A stretch of DNA of 20,797 nt from Bacteroidales bacterium UBA4621 (GCA_002387325.1 DGIN01000072.1:205-21001); one strand, 5' to 3'. Positions 9,701-17,375 are shown, counted from the first letter of the stretch. Translations and numbers: made by a program. The notes: generated by a model from the letters alone, not told the origin.

Positions 9701-12296
9701 GCTCACACCGTACGACAACTGCAACGAACTTGCCACGGCATATGCACGCTCTATCAATATATATATTATAGACAAACCTGCTTTGGCATTTATCATCTCG
9801 GGTGCAGACAGTTACACCCGCGACAAAGAGAAACACAGACTGCACGGCGATTTCCTGACGGGTATCAACAAAGCCGACCTTTGCAAGCAGTCGAATATCA
9901 AGTGGGCGGAAAGCGACAAGCAAAACGAGTTACCCCTCTATACGGCATTGAAAGGCGAGTTTGAGGTAGTACCGGTCAACGGCTATGCCGCTTTCAATCG
10001 GCTCAACTACGAACCATTTGATATCGTGATGCTCACCGACTTCCCCAAGACCGATGCCATCGACAAGAAGACACACCCCGCTTACGGCGTATTGGACTCG
10101 CTGGCATATTTGGTGGACTACCGCCCGATGTTCTCCCTCAAAGGGCATATGGCAAAGAAAGAACTGACCACGTGGGCAAACAAAGGTTTCATTGCCAACC
10201 CTGCCACACCTTCGGTCAATCCGCAAACGGATATGACCGTACTATGCTACGCACACGGTATCTTCGACGGACTGCAAGACATGAAATATACAGGCACCAC
10301 CACTCCCACCAAGACCGACTCGCTGACCAAGATTCTTCTTGACGAAGACGGCAATATCGTAGTGCGCATTACCGATGGCGGTGGCTACAACGAAAAGAAA
10401 GCCCTGCAAGGATTCGTGGCTGTGGATGCCAACAACTTTGTCAATATCGCTATTATTCCCGAGGGAAAGAGCGGCGGCTCGTTAGTGACATGCTGCGAAC
10501 GGCAGACCAACATCAACGCACGCCTCCTGCTGCTTTCCATTAATGCGGATGCCACCTCCAAAATTACTTCTATCGGCGAAAAGGCAATTATACAGGGGCT
10601 GCACTATCTGCTACAGACCGATGCCGCTGCCGTGAGCGACTGCTCCGTTACCTTCCACAACAACAACGATACCGGTGATCATCTTTGGACGACAGGGAGC
10701 AACTGGAGTACGGGGCGTATGCCGCTCAAAGAGCAGAATGTACAGATTATAGCCAACTGCACCGTCAATACCATTGATGCCACCGGTGCGAACATACGTA
10801 TCGAGCGGGGCAAGACTGTTACTGTCAATAGCAATGCCGCACTCAAAGTAACAGGCAAGATAATGCAGATGGAAGCCTCCAATCACAACGCCACTTCCCC
10901 GCTTACCGATCCCAACGTCATCACCATCAAAGCGGATGCCAACGGTACGGGTGCACTCATCCATACTACCGATGACGACGAGACGCTGGCGGCTACCGTG
11001 GAACTCTACTCCAAAGCCCACATCGAGACACAGGCAGACGGCACAAAGTTGAAATACTGGCAGTATATCGGTATTCCTGTCAAGGAAGCCCCCGTTCCCC
11101 TGAATTTCTACGGCGCACACACCTATCTCTATTCCGAGAGTATGGCAGACAATGCCGGTTGGATACGCAAATTCGACGGTTCTTCGCTGTACGGCGATTT
11201 CTCAGGCTATGCCACTTCGCAACCCGCACCGGAGACTTTTGTGTTGAAAGGCGATCTGGTTTCCGCTACCGACCGGCGTATTCCTCTGACGGTTACTGCG
11301 GGAGCGGGCGAAGGCTCCAACCTGATCGGCAACTCGTGGACGGCACCCATACGTATCGACTCTCTCAAGACCTCGGATTTCAACAATGCGGAAGCCACGG
11401 TGTATATCTACAACACCGGTCGGGATGATTTTAAGGACAACCCCTCGTATATAAAAGGTTCCACCACAGCGGGGCAATGGATGGCAATACCTGTCGAAAC
11501 GGCGAAGACCAAGGATTGGACAGGTATAAAAGTTATCCCCGCCATGCAGGCTTTTCAGGTGAACACAAGCACAGCCACCGAGTTGTACCTCAACTACAAC
11601 CGTCTGGTACGCTCCTCTACAACCACTGACATCAACACCCCGTTACGTGCTCCGAAGCGGGGGACGGACGAACTGTCGATGATGCGCGTGCGTGTATCCG
11701 ACAGCCGCACCCATACCGACCTCTATATAGCACAGCACCCGTTCTTCTCCGACCGGTTCGACAACGGCTGGGATGCCACGTTCATAGGCGGCGACGGGCG
11801 CTCGGCTTCGCTCTACGCCATCACGCCTGCGGGCGAAATGGCGGTGGCGGCACAGGCGCAGACCGAAGGCACCGTACTCGGTTTTGTACCGGGCCGGGAA
11901 ACGGAATATACGTTCTCTTTCGACTATACGGGCGAGATGCTGTATCTGAATGACACCAAACAGAAACGCTCCACCCTGATCACCGATTGGAACACCTACA
12001 CTTTCACCGCAGGCGAAAATGACGATGTCAACCGTTTCTATATATCCTCCACACCCATAGATGCGCAAATATCCACCGGTTTGGCAGACCTGACTTCAGC
12101 AGACGGTGTATTGCGTATCAGCAACCCCGCACACGAGTCGTTGCGCATCGGCGTCTATGACGCTGCGGGACGCCTGTGCGCACTGTCGCATACCGCAGAG
12201 GCTATGACCGACCTCCCGTTGCCGCCCGCACAAGGCGTATATCTGATTTATATATATGGCGAGAACACCCGTATTGTCCGCAAAGTAACCCGTTAA
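6717..12296 (+). CDS. Giant T9SS-type surface protein with Ig-like and InlB-type repeats
   Basis: This is an 1859-residue protein. The start has an unusually long Arg-rich leader (1-35) before a hydrophobic core (about 36-48), so the signal peptide is about 51 residues; no later Met gives a better one. An N-terminal beta-rich part runs to about 230, then an Ig-like domain (232-323), two InlB/Listeria-Bacteroides repeats (328-492; GWNTQADGKGT, YTFVGWKT, LYAQW), a linking domain (500-638), a third InlB repeat (641-718), a BIG2-like domain (722-805) and a second Ig-like domain (808-891). Residues 892-1302 match no family I can name. A DHLWTTGSNWSTG motif follows near 1315. Residues 1796-1859 (NPAHESLRIGVYDAAGRL, then GVYLIYI and a basic end) fit the T9SS type A sorting domain. 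It is probably a surface adhesin or binding protein, co-transcribed with the gene 15 bp downstream. Confidence 0.9.
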   Translation: MQNFYTCCSVLLSRFRTALSRARRLSSVVSAHALRACVLLCAVAISAGARGELTSYHTPGIYTTTWKQSLTTFNNREYEVYGFSSTGSSKNYIWAGTTAISGDNVVLSFATTDIAENLWISNKVNGRGTSLSNKKADEFNLSGYSMNYRSNSELVIRVEGYDQFSMYGKDNNKNGLKSFVVTIDDIVVTTGTSTSETVRRYDITTAKHIIKITATGSSNCVLNGFSLRLPSCTPPSITTQPVSATYVVGETAAALQVAATGDGTLTYQWQSSTDNTTFDNIAGETGASYIPATDKAGTTYYRCLVSNGTCSAISEVATVTVRNTTDPVQYTIAYHANMPEAWGKTVPFYAANIPADPATVSAGDTYTLSGNTPVINKDETTNYPIYTFAGWNTQADGKGTAYKAGGSISDVQGNITLYAQWTPRAFNITYYDDNKTTKLSLTPNTYTYPVSTVFPTPTKTGYTFVGWKTADGATVTETKGYYGDFTLYAEWKATVVDYTDTYIWKSNSKYEGCVDKPDAKANANQDKAVTKKTYSSSTITGGENMGRPKTPGDYSITIAAHTGFLIESICTYGKVETASQYSWDGGLTWTDLAAYKEDKKQVFTAPAAGAASFIIKCTTTSDNNGGIWWRNALVTVKHAGNVTVTLNPNGGTLTDATGWTAQMDGTYTRTVVKGSNFSLPEITQTGHTFLYYTDETNDEYMPNKPFIINADYTFTAQWCSSATKLQWSATDWLYGDGNAPVLTSTGLPADAQIKYVSSNERVANISDDGQEITAMMEGTTTITALYDGEDEYCPAEASYTLRVECNIPAPQIAGSGALAGCNTSITLRVVQETDGTDYPTTGYSFQWYRNGQTITGATSSTYTAETVGEYYVVVRGNSCSVLSVNTAKITSSAPTPETEALTRFQYYRPGHTYTANADIRHLFAYRSAGSDKTKCNITAVRKRAGAADETIADLSFLQTVTAADANGCDTVTASLNGISTDIDNILRTGDTLVVTLTPYDNCNELATAYARSINIYIIDKPALAFIISGADSYTRDKEKHRLHGDFLTGINKADLCKQSNIKWAESDKQNELPLYTALKGEFEVVPVNGYAAFNRLNYEPFDIVMLTDFPKTDAIDKKTHPAYGVLDSLAYLVDYRPMFSLKGHMAKKELTTWANKGFIANPATPSVNPQTDMTVLCYAHGIFDGLQDMKYTGTTTPTKTDSLTKILLDEDGNIVVRITDGGGYNEKKALQGFVAVDANNFVNIAIIPEGKSGGSLVTCCERQTNINARLLLLSINADATSKITSIGEKAIIQGLHYLLQTDAAAVSDCSVTFHNNNDTGDHLWTTGSNWSTGRMPLKEQNVQIIANCTVNTIDATGANIRIERGKTVTVNSNAALKVTGKIMQMEASNHNATSPLTDPNVITIKADANGTGALIHTTDDDETLAATVELYSKAHIETQADGTKLKYWQYIGIPVKEAPVPLNFYGAHTYLYSESMADNAGWIRKFDGSSLYGDFSGYATSQPAPETFVLKGDLVSATDRRIPLTVTAGAGEGSNLIGNSWTAPIRIDSLKTSDFNNAEATVYIYNTGRDDFKDNPSYIKGSTTAGQWMAIPVETAKTKDWTGIKVIPAMQAFQVNTSTATELYLNYNRLVRSSTTTDINTPLRAPKRGTDELSMMRVRVSDSRTHTDLYIAQHPFFSDRFDNGWDATFIGGDGRSASLYAITPAGEMAVAAQAQTEGTVLGFVPGRETEYTFSFDYTGEMLYLNDTKQKRSTLITDWNTYTFTAGENDDVNRFYISSTPIDAQISTGLADLTSADGVLRISNPAHESLRIGVYDAAGRLCALSHTAEAMTDLPLPPAQGVYLIYIYGENTRIVRKVTR

Positions 12297-12311
12297 AAAA
12301 ATACTGATACT

Positions 12312-15300
12312 ATGAAATACAAATTGCCGACCATCTGCCTGTTGGTATGTCTGTGTACCGCCCTGTGGGCGGACACATACTCTACGGTTATGCCGTTCCG
12401 CTCCACCACCTCCTATTGGGAGAACAAACCGGAGGTGGCGGAACCCGTCCGTACCGGTTTCTGCGCTATAGCCGCCCGACCGGTGGCATTGGACGACAAC
12501 GGCATTGCCTATCTGCCCTCGGAGACGGCAGCCCGCAAAGCCAAAGGCAGGATAGTGAACCCCCCTGACGATGATGATGACCCCGCCAATGGCACCCCCG
12601 TCGGCGATGTGCTGTTCCCGCTCCTGCTGTTTGCGGCGGGATATGCGGTGTACATCAGGAAAAGACGCTCCAAGACAGGAAAAACAGGTATCGCTTTTGC
12701 TCTTGCTCTTTCTTCGGCTCTGTGCGCCTCCGTGTCGGCGCAGGCAATGGATTTCGACCCAGACGTGCGCTACTCGCGCGAGGTGATTGACGCCTGTCTG
12801 TACCATTTCAACGCCAACGGGAAAGCCGCAGGGTTTGCACAATATGATGCCAACGGCACACAGATAAAAGACACCGAATCCACACGCGGTTTCGACTATG
12901 TACCGGGATTGGTGGCAAAAGCCGTATTAGAGGCTATCGACTATTATCAGGACTCTGCTTTTGTGGCACCATGGTACTACAGTATGGCGGCGTATGGCAA
13001 CAAGTATTACAATAGCGACCATAGCCAAAGTGAGACTTTGGACGACCTGAACGCCTGCAAACTCTATTTCGGGTTGGCAGACTTGAGCAAGCCGGGGGCA
13101 AAATTTGCCGATGCTACTACGTATGCCAACTGCCAAACAGCGAAAGAAAGCACGCTCAAAGGTTTGGAGAACTACAATAAGACCTATAGCATTTCTTCAG
13201 AGACCTCCAAAGCGTTCTGCGGAGACGACACCTACACGGGCGGCTGGTGGCACAAGAACAGTTATCAGAACGAGATGTGGTGCGACGGACAGTATATGGG
13301 ACCCGCCCTGCTGGCACAACTATTACACGACGGCAAGACATTCAGCGAAAAGACCGAAACCGAGTGCTGGGACATCATCGCCCGCCAGTTCACGATGACA
13401 TGGAGCAAACTATGGGACGCCGACAAACAACTGCTCTACCATGCTTTCTCTGCCGTGCCTGCCAGTGATTCCTATTGGGCAGACCAGACGGCGGGTGCGC
13501 ACTACGGGGTGTCGGCGGAATACTGGGCTCGTGCCGAGGGGTGGTATTTTCTCGCCCTGATTGATGTGCTGGAACTGATGCCGTCCTCTCACCCGCAGTA
13601 TGCCGTATTGCGCGGGTATCTCAATCAGATAGCACAAGGATTGGCAGCACGCCAAGATGCCGCCACGGGCTGCTGGTGCCAGTTGCTGCAATATGCCAAC
13701 GGGGTAACGCCTGCGGGGTGCAGCAAAGCCAACTATTTAGAATCATCGGGTTCGGCATTGTTCGTAGCCGGTTTTCTGAAAGGACAACGCCTCAAGTTGT
13801 TTGATACCGATTACAGCGAGATTGCCAAGAAAGGCTATCGGGGATTAGTCAAGCAGTTTTTGGTGAAAAACCAAGGCGGCAATACGTATGCACTCATCCA
13901 AAGTTGTGCGTCTGCGGGGTTGAGCGGCAACAGAAAAGGCGATGCCAACTACTATTTATCGGGCAGCGACACCAAGATTGCCACCCCCACCGAGGGCAAA
14001 GTATTAGGGGCTTTTATCCTTGCTGCGGTAGAGTACGAGCGGGCATATATGGCGACACAGACGGTCGCCAAACCCGTGCAGAACACCATTGCACGCACCT
14101 ACACTGCCGACAACACCACCAATTTCTCCAACCCCGAGCGCGGGTTTTATGAGCAAGTGGAGCAGGTGGTAACCGCAGACGGGACGAGCAACCTTAGCGA
14201 CCACTATTTCACTGACGGAAAGGCTGCAGGACGCTCTTTGTTACTACGTCTGTACTATCTGGATAATTTCCGAACCGCTGCTCTTCCGCAAGCGGTATTG
14301 GAAGAGATAACCGCCGATATGGCGAAGTTCCGCACCAACGGTTTCAAGTGCATTTTGCGCTTTGCTTACACCAATAATAGTTCTAACAAACCTTACCAAG
14401 ACGCCTCGCCTGCTATCTGGCAGCAGCATTTATCGCAACTCAAGTCTGTCCTGCAAGCCAATGCGGACGTTATATATGTCGTGCAAGCGGGGTTCCTCGG
14501 AGTATGGGGCGAGTGGTACTACTCCTCGCAAGGCACAGGTGATAAAATTCCCAAAGATACCAAGAACAATCTGATCGGTTGGCTATTAGATGCCGTACCC
14601 GCCTCACGGTGCGTGCAACTGCGTACCCCGCTGTTCAAAACCGACTATACAGGTAATGCCGTTGCACTGACCGCAGCCGAGGCGTGGAAGCAGGATGCAC
14701 GTTCCCGCCTCGGGCACCACAACGATGCGTTCTGCAACGGAGAATACAATATGGGTACTTACACCAATGTAACAACCGACAAAGCCTACATTGCACAAGA
14801 ATGTCTCTATGTACCCAACGGTGGCGAGACGAATATCGAAAAAAGCAATGCCTCCAACTACACCAACTATGGCACGGGCGCCAAAGCCGCAGCCGAAATG
14901 AAACTGCTACACTATTCGTACCTCAATTATTCATATAGTACGTATGCCACCAACCAATGGAAAACAGAGAACGATGCTTCCGGCAGTTCGTACTACGACA
15001 TAATGGCACGCCAAATGGGGTATCGCTTTGTTCTCACCGAGGGCACCTATCCCACCCAAGCCACCGCAGGCAAGACGATGCAGATCTCGTTCAAAATCAA
15101 CAATACGGGATATGCCCCGCTCTACAACGAGCGACACGCCTACATCGTTCTGAAATCAGCCGACAACACCTATTCAGTACTGCTGCAATCCGACCCGCGC
15201 AGTTGGCAACCCGATGCCACAACCACTATCACCGAGACGCTCACACTGCCCGCAGATATGGCGACAGGCACCTACAGTCTGTATCTCCACCTGCCCGATG

Positions 15301-15473
15301 CCGACAGCCGCATTGCCGCCAATTCCGCCTACGCCGTGCGTTTGGCAAACACTGACATATGGGATTCCACCACGGGTTACAACAACCTCAATGCGCAGGT
15401 AACCATTGCCTCCGCCGCATCATCAGAGGATAATACAGCTTCTTGCAACTGCCTCAATCTGACATTTCTTTAG
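12312..15473 (+). CDS. Composite protein: small membrane module + GH88/GH105-type glycuronyl hydrolase + DUF4874/DUF4832
   Basis: This is a 1053-residue protein starting 15 bp after the previous gene. Residues 1-20 are a signal peptide. Residues 86-90 are Asp-Asp-Asp-Asp-Asp, followed by PVGD, a membrane segment (about 98-115) and RKRR. A second signal-like segment lies at 125-145. The hydrolase occupies about 146-585: TRGFDYVPGL near 191, WCDGQYMGP at 323-331 (Asp325 aligns with the catalytic Asp of the WxD motif in YteR-type enzymes) and YWARAEGWY at 404-412. This family removes unsaturated uronic acid from the non-reducing end of rhamnogalacturonan or related oligosaccharides. Residues about 594-760 (NPERGFYEQ, VVQAGFLGVWGEWY) and 765-1035 look like DUF4874 and DUF4832, of unknown role. 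The protein ends with a short Cys-containing tail and no clear T9SS domain. It may be a fusion of two ancestral genes. Confidence 0.88.
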   Translation: MKYKLPTICLLVCLCTALWADTYSTVMPFRSTTSYWENKPEVAEPVRTGFCAIAARPVALDDNGIAYLPSETAARKAKGRIVNPPDDDDDPANGTPVGDVLFPLLLFAAGYAVYIRKRRSKTGKTGIAFALALSSALCASVSAQAMDFDPDVRYSREVIDACLYHFNANGKAAGFAQYDANGTQIKDTESTRGFDYVPGLVAKAVLEAIDYYQDSAFVAPWYYSMAAYGNKYYNSDHSQSETLDDLNACKLYFGLADLSKPGAKFADATTYANCQTAKESTLKGLENYNKTYSISSETSKAFCGDDTYTGGWWHKNSYQNEMWCDGQYMGPALLAQLLHDGKTFSEKTETECWDIIARQFTMTWSKLWDADKQLLYHAFSAVPASDSYWADQTAGAHYGVSAEYWARAEGWYFLALIDVLELMPSSHPQYAVLRGYLNQIAQGLAARQDAATGCWCQLLQYANGVTPAGCSKANYLESSGSALFVAGFLKGQRLKLFDTDYSEIAKKGYRGLVKQFLVKNQGGNTYALIQSCASAGLSGNRKGDANYYLSGSDTKIATPTEGKVLGAFILAAVEYERAYMATQTVAKPVQNTIARTYTADNTTNFSNPERGFYEQVEQVVTADGTSNLSDHYFTDGKAAGRSLLLRLYYLDNFRTAALPQAVLEEITADMAKFRTNGFKCILRFAYTNNSSNKPYQDASPAIWQQHLSQLKSVLQANADVIYVVQAGFLGVWGEWYYSSQGTGDKIPKDTKNNLIGWLLDAVPASRCVQLRTPLFKTDYTGNAVALTAAEAWKQDARSRLGHHNDAFCNGEYNMGTYTNVTTDKAYIAQECLYVPNGGETNIEKSNASNYTNYGTGAKAAAEMKLLHYSYLNYSYSTYATNQWKTENDASGSSYYDIMARQMGYRFVLTEGTYPTQATAGKTMQISFKINNTGYAPLYNERHAYIVLKSADNTYSVLLQSDPRSWQPDATTTITETLTLPADMATGTYSLYLHLPDADSRIAANSAYAVRLANTDIWDSTTGYNNLNAQVTIASAASSEDNTASCNCLNLTFL

Positions 15474-15527
15474 AAATATCCCCGAAACTCACCTATCAAT
15501 TTTTCCACATATTGTGGCATTTTATAC
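15474..15527 (+). terminator. Weak terminator candidate after the composite hydrolase gene
   Basis: CCACA-TAT-TGTGG (15505-15517) is a perfect 5-bp stem with a 3-nt loop, followed by CATTTTAT. The stem is short and the T-run imperfect, so this is only a candidate. Immediately at the stop codon, ATTTCT-TT-AGAAAT forms another small palindrome. Confidence 0.3.
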
Positions 15528-15558
15528 TTGTACAAGCAAAGGAAACGCTGTAACTTTG
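15528..15558 (+). promoter_or_regulatory. Promoter for uxaB
   Basis: TTG at 15528-15530 is followed after exactly 20 bp by TAACTTTG at 15551-15558, a full match to the Bacteroidetes -33/-7 form. Transcription would start near 15565, giving a long leader of about 235 nt that contains a 7-bp tandem array, copy 2 of the dispersed element, a small hairpin and an 11-bp array. Confidence 0.72.
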
Positions 15559-15570
15559 CAGCGTTATATT

Positions 15571-15598
15571 CAATGCACAATGCACAATGCACAATGCG
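15571..15598. repeat. 7-bp tandem array, four units, in the uxaB leader
   Basis: CAATGCA is repeated three times exactly and a fourth time as CAATGCG. The array starts just after the predicted transcription start of uxaB. Unit-number change by slippage would alter leader length but not the coding frame. Confidence 0.8.
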
Positions 15599-15615
15599 TA
15601 TAGAAAAGTCAGGTG

Positions 15616-15694
15616 GTGAAGCGTAAGGCGGGTGTGCGTAGCACACTGAGCGCCGAAGCGAGACGAAGCCCGGTGGGCTGAGTAGAACTCCTTA
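15616..15694 (-). mobile_element. Copy 2 of the 79-bp dispersed element, inverted, with flanking 8-bp direct repeats
   Basis: This is the reverse complement of copy 1 (142-220) with 5 mismatches in 79. TCAGGTGG flanks it at 15609-15616 and 15697-15704, a different 8-mer from that at copy 1, as expected for independent target-site duplications. The internal stem is perfect here (GTGTGC-GTA-GCACAC, 15632-15646), while copy 1 keeps it by a G-T pair. The copy lies between the promoter and the start codon of uxaB and so should be transcribed as part of the leader. Confidence 0.7.
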
Positions 15695-15712
15695 CATCAG
15701 GTGGATGACGGG

Positions 15713-15761
15713 AGGATAGCCATTCTATCCTATAACCAACCTATAACGATCCTATAACAAA
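15713..15761 (+). repeat. Hairpin and 11-bp tandem array upstream of uxaB
   Basis: AGGATAG-CCATT-CTATCCT (15713-15731) is a perfect 7-bp stem with a 5-nt loop. Overlapping its end, CCTATAAC recurs at 15729, 15740 and 15751, an exact 11-bp period with variable trinucleotides between. The array stops about 40 bp before the uxaB ATG. In an RNA leader the hairpin could influence stability or translation; no riboswitch family is recognised. Confidence 0.6.
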
Positions 15762-15799
15762 AACAGACGAAAATACAAATACATAAATTTATCTTTATT

Positions 15800-17284
15800 A
15801 TGAAGAAAGCACTTAACAAACTGACTGCTCCCAAGAGCGTTGCACCCGAAAGAATTATCCAGTTCGGCGAAGGAAATTTCCTCCGTGCGTTTGTAGATTG
15901 GATCATCTGGAATATGGACGCCAAGACCAATTTCAATAGTTCCGTAGTGGTGGTTCAGCCTATCGAACGCGGTATGGTGGACTGGCTCAACGGTCAGGAT
16001 TGTTTGTATCACGTCAATCTGCAAGGGCGCCTGAACGGTGAGGCAGTCAATTCGCTGGAGCGTATCGATGTTATCTCCCGCGCCTTGAACCCCTATTCGC
16101 AGAATGCGGCATTTATGGCTTTGGCAGACCAGTCTGATATTCGTTTCGTCATCTCCAATACCACCGAGGCGGGTATCACTTTCGACCCCGCTTGCAAGTT
16201 CACCGATGCTCCCGCAAGCAGTTACCCCGGCAAGTTGGTACAACTCCTCTATCGCCGCTACAAGACGTTCAACGGCGATCCGAAGAAAGGTCTTATCCTG
16301 ATGCCTTGCGAGTTGATTTTCCTCAACGGACACCACCTCAAAGAGTGCATATACCAGTATATCGAACTCTGGAAAGAAGACCTCGGGGCTGACTACGAAG
16401 GCTTCAAGGAGTGGTTTACGAAGTACAACTATGTCTGCGCCACCCTCGTGGACCGTATCGTGCCGGGCTTCCCGCGCAAAGATATTGCGGTTATCCAGGA
16501 GAAAGTGGGCTATGCGGACAACTTAGTAGTACAAGCCGAGATTTTCCACCTCTGGGTAATCGAGAAACCGGAGAATATGTCTATCGAGGAGTTGCGCGAG
16601 GAGTTCCCCGCAGAGAAAGCGGGTCTACACGTACTGATTGCCGAGAGCGAGAAGCCCTACCACGAGCGCAAAGTAACGCTGCTCAACGGTCCGCACACCG
16701 TTCTCTCACCGGTGGCTTACCTGAGCGGAATCAACATCGTGCGCGACGCTTGCAACGACCCCGTAATCGGCAAGTATATCCACAAGGTGCAGTTTGAGGA
16801 ACTGATGGAAACCCTGAACCTGCCGATGGACGAACTGCGTCAGTTCGCCAGCGATGTATTGGAGCGTTTCAACAACCCGTATGTGGATCATCAGGTTACC
16901 TCGATTATGCTCAACTCGTTCCCGAAATTCGAGACCCGCGACCTGCCCGGCTTGAAGACCTATCTCGAGCGCAAGGGACATTTGCCGAAGGGTTTGGTAC
17001 TCGGTTTGGCAGCCATCATCACCTACTACAAAGGCGGTACGCGTGCTGACGGTGCACCTATCCAACCCAACGATGCACAGGAGATTATGGACTTGCTCAC
17101 CCAACTCTGGGCTACCGGCGACACCCGCAAAGTGGCTGAGGGTGTACTCGGTGCAACCGACATCATCTGGAAAGAGAGCAAGCAGAACCTCAACGAGATA
17201 CCCGGCTTGACCGATATGGTAGAGGGCTTCCTCAACGACATCCGGTCGAAAGGTATGGTCGAGACCGTCAAATCGATTCTCTGA
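15800..17284 (+). CDS. uxaB: Tagaturonate reductase (altronate oxidoreductase)
   Basis: This 494-residue protein has the length and motifs of UxaB, a mannitol-dehydrogenase-family enzyme that interconverts D-tagaturonate and D-altronate with NAD(H) in the cytoplasmic galacturonate pathway. The N-terminal nucleotide-binding motif is QFGEGNFLRAF (residues 21-31). The polyol dehydrogenase signature K-x4-N-x2-H is present as Lys291, Asn296 and His299 (KVTLLNGPH). No signal peptide is present. The start is the first Met, after an A/T-rich leader without Shine-Dalgarno, normal for Bacteroidetes. It is driven by the promoter at 15528-15558 and followed by its own terminator at 17309-17338. The isomerase that makes tagaturonate (uxaC) is not in the window. 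Confidence 0.95.
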   Translation: MKKALNKLTAPKSVAPERIIQFGEGNFLRAFVDWIIWNMDAKTNFNSSVVVVQPIERGMVDWLNGQDCLYHVNLQGRLNGEAVNSLERIDVISRALNPYSQNAAFMALADQSDIRFVISNTTEAGITFDPACKFTDAPASSYPGKLVQLLYRRYKTFNGDPKKGLILMPCELIFLNGHHLKECIYQYIELWKEDLGADYEGFKEWFTKYNYVCATLVDRIVPGFPRKDIAVIQEKVGYADNLVVQAEIFHLWVIEKPENMSIEELREEFPAEKAGLHVLIAESEKPYHERKVTLLNGPHTVLSPVAYLSGINIVRDACNDPVIGKYIHKVQFEELMETLNLPMDELRQFASDVLERFNNPYVDHQVTSIMLNSFPKFETRDLPGLKTYLERKGHLPKGLVLGLAAIITYYKGGTRADGAPIQPNDAQEIMDLLTQLWATGDTRKVAEGVLGATDIIWKESKQNLNEIPGLTDMVEGFLNDIRSKGMVETVKSIL

Positions 17285-17308
17285 TTCTATAATTAGGAGT
17301 ACCAATAT

Positions 17309-17338
17309 AAGGGAGGAGCCAACCACTCCTCCCTTTTT
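17309..17338 (+). terminator. Rho-independent terminator between uxaB and uxaA
   Basis: AAGGGAGGAG (17309-17318), a 7-nt loop and CTCCTCCCTT (17326-17335) form a perfect 10-bp stem followed by a T-run ending at 17338. It lies 25 bp after the uxaB stop. Since no promoter consensus is visible before uxaA, it may be leaky and set the uxaB:uxaA transcript ratio. Confidence 0.8.
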
Positions 17339-17375
17339 GAAACTATCCACTATAAACTCCCAACTGCACTAAACA

